DNA of 6,083 nucleotides. Origin: Natronohydrobacter sp. (lineage in GTDB: Bacteria > Pseudomonadota > Alphaproteobacteria > Rhodobacterales > Rhodobacteraceae). The stretch covers positions 1 to 6,083 of the forward strand of contig SKSL01000168.1 in the NCBI GenBank assembly GCA_007123015.1, read 5' to 3'. Shown in pieces: positions 1 through 6,083 of the stretch. Position 1 is the first letter of the stretch, and every line of letters begins with the position of its first letter. The notes under the pieces are model-generated. The model was not told the origin of the DNA. It searched no databases and was given only the letters and a program-made list of their open reading frames with translations. The position numbers were made by a program, and so were the translations under genes.

Positions 1-408
1 GCGGCTATCTTGCTGATCGCCTATATCGGCATCCTGCTGCCCTATCCGATCCGCTATGCGGTCGCGCGGCTGCGCCAGATTTCCGGCTCGCTTGATGATG
101 CCGCGCGGGTGGCGGGCGCGGGCCAGATGCAGGCGCTGCGGCATGTCACGCTTCCGCTGATGGCACCCTCGCTGATCGCGGCGATGATGCTGGTCTTTGC
201 GATTGCGTCGCGCGAGCTGGTGGCCTCGATCATGCTGGCGCCAGCGGGCATGCGGACAGTGGGCACATTTGTCTTTGCGCAATTTGAACAGGGCTCGGTG
301 CAGACCGGCATGGCCATGAGCATGGTCGCGATCATCATCACCTCTGGCATCTTGCTTGCAGTCAATCTCTGGCTGGCACGCCAGGGCAGCAGCGCGTTTT
401 CGGGCTGA
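1..408 (+). CDS. ABC transporter permease, C-terminal part (Fe3+/spermidine-type importer), 5' partial
   Basis: This is the end of an inner-membrane permease subunit of a binding-protein-dependent ABC importer. The reading frame is open from base 1, so the true start lies left of the window; 135 codons are visible before the TGA at 406-408. The cytoplasmic EAA loop that docks on the ATPase is clear at visible residues 32-52 (DDAARVAGAG, then LP after about ten residues). It is followed by a hydrophobic segment at about 56-70 and a last membrane helix at about 104-124. The layout fits the FbpB/ThiP/PotB-type BPD_transp_1 domain, and the ELVASIMLAP stretch resembles the second half of two-domain iron(III)-type permeases. 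The substrate cannot be read from this fragment: iron, thiamine, polyamine, phosphonate and phosphodiester importers share this fold. The gene lies 4 nt before a phosphoesterase gene, which hints at a phosphorus-containing substrate; that is inference only. Confidence 0.88.
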   Translation, partial: AAILLIAYIGILLPYPIRYAVARLRQISGSLDDAARVAGAGQMQALRHVTLPLMAPSLIAAMMLVFAIASRELVASIMLAPAGMRTVGTFVFAQFEQGSVQTGMAMSMVAIIITSGILLAVNLWLARQGSSAFSG

Positions 409-412
409 TACC

Positions 413-1171
413 ATGGCGCTGATCGCACAGCTGACCGACCCGCATCTGCGCGACGATGGCGCAGACCCGTTCCATGATCCCGCAGAGGCCATGCTTCAGG
501 CCTTCGCCCAGATCGCCGCGATGGATATCAAGCCTGATGCGATTGTGCTGACCGGCGATATCATCGACCGCAGCGCAAAGGGTTATGCGCATGCGCTGCC
601 TGTTTTGCACAGGGCGCCAGTCCCGCTTTGGCCAATGCCCGGCAACCATGACGATCCTGCTGGTTTCCGGATAGCTTTTGACGGATGGGCCGAATTTGCA
701 CCAGATCATTTGAGCTACATCGCCCAGATTGATGACTTGCAACTTATCGCGCTGGACAGCACGCTGCCAGATGGGCGTCCCGGACTGGATCGCATGCCGC
801 TGGACTGGTTGGCGGATGCTCTTGGCAAATCGCGCAAGCCTATCTTGCTGGCGCTTCACCACCCACCCTTCGCGACAGGCGCCCCCCATCTGGACAGACC
901 GGGATTTCAGAACGCAGAGGCGCTGTCGCGCCTGATCGAGGGCAGCGCTGTCTGCCGTATCATCGCGGGTCACAGTCATCGCGCCATGCAGACACTCTGG
1001 GCCGGATGCCTTTGCAGCGCGGCCCCCGCGATCGGCCATGGACTGAGCCTGTCATTGTCTGGCACCGAGCCCCACAAACCTGTTCGAGTGGCTCCAGCCT
1101 TTGATCTTCATGCGATAGGTCCGAAGGGCTGTGTGAGCCATCAGATCAGGCTGGACGAGGGATCGGAATAA
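413..1171 (+). CDS. Calcineurin-like metallophosphoesterase (CpdA/GpdQ-type phosphodiesterase)
   Basis: A 252-residue dinuclear-metal phosphoesterase of the Metallophos family, in the class III cyclic-nucleotide phosphodiesterase/GpdQ branch. All metal and catalytic motifs are present in order: D9-P-H11, G48-D49, G77-N78-H79-D80, H149-H150-P-P and G186-H187-S-H189-R. The protein has no signal peptide or membrane helix, so it should be cytoplasmic. The ATG at 413 is chosen because translation then opens directly into the beta strand leading to the D-x-H motif, and it follows the permease stop by only 4 nt. A TTG start further upstream would overlap the permease and add a non-homologous tail. 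No good Shine-Dalgarno is visible, so translation is probably coupled to the permease. Substrates known for this family are cAMP, glycerophosphodiesters and other phosphodiesters. Being last in a transporter operon favours hydrolysis of an imported compound over cAMP signalling, but this is inference. Family assignment is firm; substrate is unknown. Confidence 0.9.
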   Translation: MALIAQLTDPHLRDDGADPFHDPAEAMLQAFAQIAAMDIKPDAIVLTGDIIDRSAKGYAHALPVLHRAPVPLWPMPGNHDDPAGFRIAFDGWAEFAPDHLSYIAQIDDLQLIALDSTLPDGRPGLDRMPLDWLADALGKSRKPILLALHHPPFATGAPHLDRPGFQNAEALSRLIEGSAVCRIIAGHSHRAMQTLWAGCLCSAAPAIGHGLSLSLSGTEPHKPVRVAPAFDLHAIGPKGCVSHQIRLDEGSE

Positions 1172-1903
1172 CCCATTCCGGATGCCTCATAGGACAAGGT
1201 AATCGTGGCATTTCGGCCAACACACAGCCCAATCACAGTGAATCGGGGTTTCCTGTCAGGCTACCCGTCTGATGGATGCCATGGTGTCGACACGGACCCC
1301 GTCAGTGGTCAAGCGTCCATGGATAAATGCGGTCTTGCAGGATCAAGATAGCCCGACCAGCGACGGATAACCGCTGCTCTTTGCCCCGGCCATGACTGCA
1401 CGCAGAGAATAGATGCATAGGTCAGCGACCACCCCTGGTTTCACGATCTGCAAAAAGGGCAGCACCCCGTCCATGATCACCGCCAACATGGGCCAATCTG
1501 CGTCCGGCAACGTCCAGCGTTGCCACAATAAGCGAGATCATTTCGAAAACATGCAGGAACCGCGTGCCAGAAGGTGTCGAGGCCCTTTACTGGGCGATAA
1601 GCGTCTACAGCTGATCGTCGCCCTCACTTTGGACATGACAACCCATCCCGATCGCTGACCGCAACAGGTCCCCTTTCCCGATCGCCACCCTGATCCCCAG
1701 GAAAGGGTTAGCTGCCGTTATGGACTATCCAGACCGTCCTGTCCGAGAAGGAACGCCCGCCCGAAACAGTCTTCGACGTCGTCCCGGGCATTATCGCCCT
1801 GGCACGCACAAAGCCCGATCAGGGATCGCGGCGGAAATGGGGGCTATGTAAAAAAAGATGCCGGAACGGGTTCATCCCGCTGTTGCAGATGACGATAGCG
1901 CGT
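1172..1903. other. Gene-poor spacer with possible decayed coding DNA
   Basis: No gene here can be supported. Short open frames exist on both strands (minus 1343-1528; plus 1413-1658), but none has a ribosome binding site or a recognisable domain. A start-less plus frame is open from 1712 to the TGA at 1922-1924, about 70 codons. It has a reasonable amino-acid mix (for example PETVFDVVPGIIALARTK), but no usable start codon. On the minus strand around 1460-1560, two overlapping frames look protein-like on either side of a possible frame change: FLHVFEMISLIVATLDVAG, then WPMLAVIMDGVLPFLQIV. This could be the wreck of one or two genes or simply chance in GC-rich DNA. I see no tRNA, rRNA, direct-repeat array or clear insertion-sequence end. 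Confidence 0.5.
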
Positions 1904-1920
1904 TTGCAAGACGCAATAAC

Positions 1921-1962
1921 TTGATACATCGCAATGACGCGCTGACGCTCAATTGCTACCCT
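1921..1962 (+). promoter_or_regulatory. Candidate FNR/NnrR-type promoter of the ftsH-phaC unit
   Basis: The 14-bp site TTGAT-N4-CGCAA spans 1921-1934. Its left half is a perfect FNR/FnrL half-site (TTGAT) and its right half is the NnrR/DNR-type CGCAA. A weak -10-like hexamer TACCCT lies at 1957-1962; placing the start point 7 nt after it gives 1969. The site centre, between 1927 and 1928, then falls exactly at -41.5, the usual class II activation position for CRP/FNR family regulators. No strong -35 is needed in that arrangement, and none is seen. The resulting leader before the ftsH ATG would be about 65 nt. The site sequence and spacing are seen directly; regulator identity and the start point are inferred. 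Single sites of this quality also occur by chance. Confidence 0.42.
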
Positions 1963-2022
1963 GACACGAAAGCCTGTCCGTCCGTGCCTAATCCGTAAGG
2001 CGAAACGCGCAGGAAGTGTACC

Positions 2023-2029
2023 GAGGAGG
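2023..2029 (+). promoter_or_regulatory. Strong ribosome binding site fixing the ftsH start
   Basis: GAGGAGG is a near-complete anti-Shine-Dalgarno match lying 4 nt before the ATG at 2034. It decides in favour of ATG 2034 over the in-frame GTG at 2016: the GTG start would place this motif inside the coding region and has only a weak AGGA before it. Confidence 0.8.
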
Positions 2030-2033
2030 CGTC

Positions 2034-3926
2034 ATGAACACCCCCAAGATACCACCGCCCTCTGCCAAACCCCAGAAGCCGGGACCGTCGCAGATGCTCT
2101 GGCTGATGGTTTTCGGCTTGCTGGCAGTGTCATTCCTTCTGACGCAGTCCCCGGATGCACCGGGCGCATCGGAGACTGTATCCTATAGTGAAGTGAAAAC
2201 CCTGATCCGGCATGGCGATGTGCGCGAGGTGACGCTGCAGGAAACAGCCATTCTTGCCCTGCTGCATGACCAAAGGGCCGATGGTGCTACGCGACTGCGG
2301 GCGGTCACGCCAGCGCAACCCGACCCGGCGCTTTTGCCGCTGCTGGAGGAAATGGGCGTCACCGTGACCGCCGAAGCCCCCCGCGCTCCTCCGACCCTGA
2401 TCTGGTTCCTGCCGTGGATCCTTATCATCGCCTTCTATTTCTGGCTCAGTCGTCGGATGATGGGGGGGCTTGGTGGCGGATTGGGTGGCGGCACGGGCGG
2501 CATGGGCGATTTCCTGAGCGGGCGATCCTCGAAGCCCGCCAAGCTGACCAGCAAGGTCACTTTCGCAGATGTGGCAGGGCAGGACGAAGCCAAGCGCGAA
2601 GTGTCCGAACTGGTCGAATTCCTGCGCGATCCCGACCGTTTCCAGCGCGTGGGCGCAACTGTCCCGCATGGTGTGCTGATGATGGGCCCACCCGGCACCG
2701 GCAAAACGCTGCTGGCGCGCGCGCTGGCAGGCGAGGCGGATGTGCCGTTCTTCTCGACTTCGGGGTCGGAATTCGTTGAAATGTTCGTAGGGGTCGGCGC
2801 GGGGCGCGTGCGCAAGATGTTTGAAGCCGCCCGCAAGCACGCGCCTGCGATCATCTTCATCGACGAATTGGACAGTATCGGACGCACGCGTGGCACCGGT
2901 CTGGGCGGCGGCCATGATGAACGCGAACAGACGCTCAACCAGATACTGGCCGAACTCGACGGGTTCAGCGCGCGCGAAGCCGTCGTCGTGCTGGCCGCCA
3001 CGAACCGGCCGGATGTGCTTGACCCTGCCTTGCTGCGTCCGGGCCGGTTTGACCGGCATGTCACGCTGTCACTGCCCGACAAGGACGCGCGGCGCGCGAT
3101 CCTGAATGTGCATATCAAGGACCTGCCTTTGCACCGCGATGTCGATCTGGATCAGGTTGCAGCAGGCACACCCGGCTTTTCCGGGGCCGATCTGAAAAAC
3201 CTGCTTAACGAGGCCGCAATTACCGCCGCACGCCGTCGTGCCGGTGACATCACTGCCGCTGATCTGGACGAGGCCCGCGACAAGGTGATGATGGGCACTG
3301 TGCGGACCCTGGCGATCCAGCCTGATGAACGCCATCGCCTAGCGGTGCACGAGGCCGGACACACGGCGGCGGCCTATTACAACCCCGGCGGGGATCCGAT
3401 CTACAAGGTCACGATCATCCCGCGCGGGCGCAGCCTTGGCAGCACGCATATGCTGCCCGCGCATGACCGTCACACATTGTCCGAAGCCTATCTGCGCGCG
3501 CAACTCGTCACGCTGCTGGCCGGACGGGCGGCGGAAAAGCTGCTGCTGGGTTCGGTCAGTTCGGGTGCGGATGATGATATCCGCCGCGCCACAGCGCTGG
3601 CGCGTTCGATGGTGGCGCGCTGGGGGATGGACCCTGACATCGGCCCTGTCGATCTGCGCGACAGCGAAGATCATCCATTCCTCGGCCAAAAGATCGCACA
3701 ACCGCGCAGTTATTCGGACGAAACCGCCACGCGGGTTGATCAGGCCGTGATGATGCTGCTACAGGATGCCGAAACCAATGCCGTGGGTTTGATCGAGAAG
3801 CATCGTGACCAGATCACTCAACTTGTGGCGCGGTTGGAAGCCGAAGAGACCCTTGATCTTCAGGCAATTCGTCAATGCCTTGACCCTGACAGAAAAATCA
3901 CGCGGCTTCCCAGAAGCAGGACATAA
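2034..3926 (+). CDS. ftsH: ATP-dependent zinc metalloprotease FtsH
   Basis: A hexameric, inner-membrane AAA+ protease that extracts and degrades membrane and regulatory proteins. The 630 residues match the usual family length (about 610-650). Order of parts: Pro/Lys-rich cytoplasmic tail 1-20, membrane helix about 21-37, periplasmic domain about 39-118, membrane helix about 121-138, glycine-rich linker 144-158, AAA+ module, M41 peptidase. Seen motifs are Walker A GPPGTGKT at 218-225, pore loop M-F251-V-G, Walker B IDE with D277-E278, second region of homology from A322-T-N-R with arginine fingers R338 and R341, zinc site H439-E440-A-G-H443, and the third zinc ligand, probably D515 in the SGADDDIRR segment. 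Everything needed for ATPase and protease activity is intact. It starts behind a strong ribosome binding site and is followed after 3 nt by a PHA synthase gene, so the two are almost certainly one transcript. Sequence details (K at the start of the linker absent, IDELDSIGR, QPDERHRLAVHEAGH) look unlike a typical housekeeping alphaproteobacterial FtsH, so I infer an accessory stress paralogue. Confidence 0.95.
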   Translation: MNTPKIPPPSAKPQKPGPSQMLWLMVFGLLAVSFLLTQSPDAPGASETVSYSEVKTLIRHGDVREVTLQETAILALLHDQRADGATRLRAVTPAQPDPALLPLLEEMGVTVTAEAPRAPPTLIWFLPWILIIAFYFWLSRRMMGGLGGGLGGGTGGMGDFLSGRSSKPAKLTSKVTFADVAGQDEAKREVSELVEFLRDPDRFQRVGATVPHGVLMMGPPGTGKTLLARALAGEADVPFFSTSGSEFVEMFVGVGAGRVRKMFEAARKHAPAIIFIDELDSIGRTRGTGLGGGHDEREQTLNQILAELDGFSAREAVVVLAATNRPDVLDPALLRPGRFDRHVTLSLPDKDARRAILNVHIKDLPLHRDVDLDQVAAGTPGFSGADLKNLLNEAAITAARRRAGDITAADLDEARDKVMMGTVRTLAIQPDERHRLAVHEAGHTAAAYYNPGGDPIYKVTIIPRGRSLGSTHMLPAHDRHTLSEAYLRAQLVTLLAGRAAEKLLLGSVSSGADDDIRRATALARSMVARWGMDPDIGPVDLRDSEDHPFLGQKIAQPRSYSDETATRVDQAVMMLLQDAETNAVGLIEKHRDQITQLVARLEAEETLDLQAIRQCLDPDRKITRLPRSRT

Positions 3927-3929
3927 GCC

Positions 3930-5732
3930 ATGCCCCCTCGTCGCCCGAAAACGCCCAAAACCAAACTTGACCCCACCGCTGTGACGCAATTGCCAGCCGT
4001 GATCCCCGCAGCGTCATCGAAGACGCAACAATCGCATCAGAATTTCGACCGCGCCGCGCGCGGCGTCATGGCAAGACTGAGCGGCGGTGTTTCGAACCAT
4101 GCCTTTTTTGAAGCCTGGAGCGATTGGGCGCAGCATATGGTGCGCTCACCGGGGCGCCAGTTGGAACTGCTCGAACATGCGCAGCAAAACGCCCTGAAAC
4201 TGATGTCGGGCCTGCTGGATCCCGATGCAAAAGCCCCCTTCACGCCGAAACCCTATGACCACCGTTTCACCCATCCTGACTGGCAAAAACAGCCGTTCCG
4301 GATGTGGCAGCAGGGTTTTTTGGCCACGCAGGACTGGTGGGATCATGCGACCGAACCCATGCGCGGTTTGTGCCGCGAAGATGCAGAGCGCGCGCGTTTT
4401 CTGGCGCGCCAGACGCTCGATTTGGTCTCGCCATCGAATTTTCCCTGGCTCAATCCCGAAATCATCAAGGCCACGCGCGACACTGGCGGCCGCAACCTGA
4501 CCGAAGGCATGGGCAAGTTTTCCCGCGACATGCTCAAGACCCTCAGCGGTGATCGTGATCCCGCACCCGAAGGCTTTGAAATCGGGAAGGATCTTGCCTG
4601 CACCGAAGGTCAGGTGGTGTTTCGCAATGACCTGTTCGAGTTGATCCAATATGCCCCGCAGACCAAGCAGACACGCACAGACCCCATCCTGATCGTGCCA
4701 GCCTGGATCATGAAATATTACATCCTCGATCTGTCTCAGCATAATTCGATGGTGCGGTATCTGGTGGATCAGGGCTTTACGGTCTTCATGATTTCCTGGT
4801 GCAACCCGACAGCGGATCAGGCGGAGCTTTCGCTGGAAGATTACCGCAAGCGCGGTGTTCTGGCCGCGCTGGATGCGGTTTGCGCCATTGTGCCCGATAG
4901 GCCCGTGCATGCAGTGGGCTATTGCCTGGGCGGCACCATGCTGGCGATCACGGCCGCCACGATGGCGCGTGATGGCGACACGCGGCTTGGGTCGATCACA
5001 TTGATGGCCGCACAGGTGGATTTCGTGGAAGCGGGCGAATTGCTGATGTTTCTGGACGAAAGCCAGATTGCCTTTCTGGAAGACCTGATGTGGGAACAGG
5101 GCTATCTTGACCGCCCGCAAATGGCCCGCGCCTTCGCCGCAATCCGGTCGGAGGATCTGATCTATACCCGCAATGTGCAGCGCTATTTTCTTGGCCGCGA
5201 GGATCTGCCCAGCGATATTGGTGTGTGGAACGCCGATACCACGCGCATGCCAGCGCGCATGCATTCCGAATATCTGCGTGCGCTGTTTCTGGAAAACCGG
5301 CTAACGGCAGGGCGTTTCGCGGTCGAAGGGCGGGTGATCGCGCTGAAAGATATCGCTGCCCCGCTCTTTGTGGTCGGCACGGAAGCCGACCATATCGCGC
5401 CATGGCAATCGGTTTACAAGACGCAGCTTTTCACAGATTGCGACCTGACCTTCGTGCTGACCAAAGGCGGCCATAATGGTGGGATCCTCAGCGAGCCGGG
5501 GCACAAGGGCCGTCATTACCGTATATCGCACCGACCCACGGGCGCTTTATACACTGGCCCCGATACATGGCTGGGGCAACATGCCCCAGAACCGGGGTCA
5601 TGGTGGCCCGAATGGGCGAGGTGGCTTGCATCGCAAACGGGCGAGCTAACAGATGCGCCACAGATGGGAGCGCCAGACAAGGGCTATCCCACGCTGATGG
5701 CCGCGCCCGGAAACTATGTGTTCCAGCCCTGA
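3930..5732 (+). CDS. phaC: Class I-like poly(3-hydroxyalkanoate) synthase (PhaC family)
   Basis: A 600-residue member of the PHA synthase family, which polymerises (R)-3-hydroxyacyl-CoA into storage polyester at granule surfaces. It has a basic, Pro/Lys-rich and probably disordered N-terminus (1-37), a PhaC_N domain (about 60-280; NFPWLNPEIIKATRDTGG resembles the class I pattern), and an alpha/beta-hydrolase core. The nucleophile box is G-Y-C332-L-G-G, with acid D487 in GTEADH and base H515 in KGGHNGG. Each lies a constant 7 or 13 residues beyond the Cupriavidus necator triad as I recall it (C319, D480, H508). The signature KYYILDLSQHNSMVRY and the C-terminal APGNYV are also class I-like. The start ATG follows the ftsH stop by 3 nt with a CAGGA about 8 nt upstream. 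Oddities: the usual SWRNP motif reads SWCNP (C291), and there is no phaA, phaB, phasin or phaR beside it. It looks like the accessory PhaC-like group often annotated as alpha/beta hydrolase, so polymer synthesis is likely but not certain. Confidence 0.9.
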   Translation: MPPRRPKTPKTKLDPTAVTQLPAVIPAASSKTQQSHQNFDRAARGVMARLSGGVSNHAFFEAWSDWAQHMVRSPGRQLELLEHAQQNALKLMSGLLDPDAKAPFTPKPYDHRFTHPDWQKQPFRMWQQGFLATQDWWDHATEPMRGLCREDAERARFLARQTLDLVSPSNFPWLNPEIIKATRDTGGRNLTEGMGKFSRDMLKTLSGDRDPAPEGFEIGKDLACTEGQVVFRNDLFELIQYAPQTKQTRTDPILIVPAWIMKYYILDLSQHNSMVRYLVDQGFTVFMISWCNPTADQAELSLEDYRKRGVLAALDAVCAIVPDRPVHAVGYCLGGTMLAITAATMARDGDTRLGSITLMAAQVDFVEAGELLMFLDESQIAFLEDLMWEQGYLDRPQMARAFAAIRSEDLIYTRNVQRYFLGREDLPSDIGVWNADTTRMPARMHSEYLRALFLENRLTAGRFAVEGRVIALKDIAAPLFVVGTEADHIAPWQSVYKTQLFTDCDLTFVLTKGGHNGGILSEPGHKGRHYRISHRPTGALYTGPDTWLGQHAPEPGSWWPEWARWLASQTGELTDAPQMGAPDKGYPTLMAAPGNYVFQP

Positions 5733-5758
5733 AGCAGGCACCGTCTGGTGTCAGGGCT
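5725..5758 (+). terminator. Hairpin overlapping the phaC stop, likely transcript end
   Basis: AGCCCTGA at 5725-5732 is perfectly complementary to TCAGGGCT at 5751-5758. CACC at 5739-5742 can also pair with GGTG at 5747-5750, adding four pairs over a GTCT loop with a 6-nt bulge on the left arm. The phaC TGA (5730-5732) lies inside the left arm. Only three T residues follow, so intrinsic termination would be inefficient; it may instead protect the 3' end or work together with Rho. Confidence 0.5.
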
Positions 5759-5839
5759 TTGAAATATGCGACACGTCAATCCCACTGCCGCCTGCGAGAT
5801 CCGCGAGACTGTCATGCCGTGTCTGCTGCATAAAGCGCG

Positions 5840-6083
5840 GGTTATCCCAAATTCCACACTACACGACACTTGCGTTATTTGTTGATTTTGGGGGTGGTGT
5901 CGACCGGCGAGATGGATTCTGAACACGGACTCTTTCCCTCCAAGGAATTCGTCCATGACCAGCTGTTCTCTCGCCGATCTGCAAAAGACGCTAACCCCAC
6001 ATGTGCATCTGGGCAAGACCCGCCTTGAGACGCTCTGCCTGCTTGTGCTGGGGATGATCAGTGCCCGCACAGTGAACCTGACC
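5840..6083 (+). mobile_element. IS4-family insertion sequence, left part only
   Basis: The transposase start at 5955 shows that an insertion sequence enters the window here and continues past the right edge. Its outer left end must lie between the phaC hairpin (5758) and 5955. I place it near 5840 by eye, because the sequence character changes around GGTTATCCCAAATTCC. The terminal inverted repeat cannot be confirmed without the right end, and no target duplication can be seen. Between this point and the transposase there is a non-coding leader of about 110 bp. Confidence 0.5.
5955..6083 (+). CDS. IS4-family transposase, N-terminal 43 codons (3' partial)
   Basis: Forty-three codons from ATG 5955 run off the right edge. 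The segments SLADLQKTLTPHVHLGKTRL and LCLLVLGMISARTVNLT are the familiar N-terminus of IS4-group DDE transposases, comparable in layout to the start of the IS10 transposase. The catalytic DDE residues and the YREK signature lie outside the window. AAGGAA at 5942-5947, 7 nt before the ATG, is a good ribosome binding site and supports this start. Whether the gene is intact cannot be judged. Confidence 0.82.
   Translation, partial: MTSCSLADLQKTLTPHVHLGKTRLETLCLLVLGMISARTVNLT

Noticed and set aside
1164..1180. CGGAAT/ATTCCG hairpin with a 5-nt loop over the phosphoesterase stop
   Set aside because: Six pairs, modest GC content and no T tract; too weak to call a terminator.
1343..1528. 61-codon minus-strand frame in the spacer
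   Set aside because: Hydrophobic and somewhat protein-like, but with no ribosome binding site and no family; kept only as part of the possible remnant.
1413..1658. 81-codon plus-strand frame in the spacer
   Set aside because: No ribosome binding site, no recognisable motif and an unlikely composition; not called as a gene.
1850..1876. Possible minus-strand terminator (GATG...CATC followed by seven T on the minus strand)
   Set aside because: Only four plus two base pairs with a bulge, and no supported minus-strand gene ends there.
2016..2033. GTG start for ftsH six codons upstream
   Set aside because: The strong GAGGAGG at 2023-2029 would fall inside the gene; ATG 2034 fits it with normal spacing.
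2130..3059. 309-codon open frame on the minus strand
   Set aside because: Antisense to the highly conserved ftsH AAA+ region; composition is that of a complementary-strand artefact.
4146..5264. 372-codon open frame on the minus strand
   Set aside because: Entirely antisense to phaC, Cys/His/Arg-rich composition and no domain; a typical shadow frame in GC-rich coding DNA.
5864..5902. CGACAC/GTGTCG inverted pair in the IS leader
   Set aside because: Only 6 bp with a 27-nt gap; not distinguishable from chance and not at a demonstrable element end.
5714..6070. 118-codon minus-strand frame across the IS left end
   Set aside because: Antisense to the transposase start and spans the phaC/IS junction; no motif.

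Overview
The window reads as a high-GC alphaproteobacterial segment, most probably Rhodobacterales (Roseobacter/Rhodobacter type). This rests on codon use, the style of the FtsH and PhaC proteins, and an FNR/NnrR-type promoter. The assignment is by recognition only; no search was run.

Layout. (1) 1-408: the C-terminal end of an Fe3+/spermidine-type ABC importer permease, cut by the left window edge. (2) 413-1171: a complete calcineurin-type metallophosphoesterase (CpdA/GpdQ-like), 4 nt behind the permease and probably co-transcribed with it. (3) 1172-2033: about 860 bp with no gene I can support. It holds a few stop-free stretches on both strands that could be decayed coding DNA. Its last ~130 bp hold a plausible anaerobic/nitric-oxide-type promoter. 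(4) 2034-3926: a full-length FtsH membrane AAA+ zinc protease with every catalytic motif intact. (5) 3930-5732: a class I-like polyhydroxyalkanoate synthase (PhaC family) starting 3 nt after the ftsH stop. (6) 5725-5758: a hairpin overlapping the phaC stop codon, probably the end of the transcript. (7) about 5840-6083: the left part of an IS4-family insertion sequence, with the first 43 codons of its transposase, cut by the right edge.

How the genes fit together. The left pair looks like the end of an uptake operon whose last gene hydrolyses a phosphodiester or phosphomonoester, possibly the imported solute. The right pair is a two-gene unit joining a quality-control membrane protease to a PHA synthase-like enzyme. 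Upstream is a site TTGAT-N4-CGCAA whose centre lies exactly 41.5 bp before the start point predicted from a weak -10 element. That is the class II geometry of FNR-type activators, so the ftsH-phaC unit may be switched on by low oxygen or nitrosative stress. The ftsH is probably an accessory paralogue rather than the housekeeping copy, but the window alone cannot prove this.

No wholly new system is evident. The most interesting points are the tight ftsH-phaC pairing, its candidate hybrid FNR/NnrR box, and the unexplained spacer in front of it.
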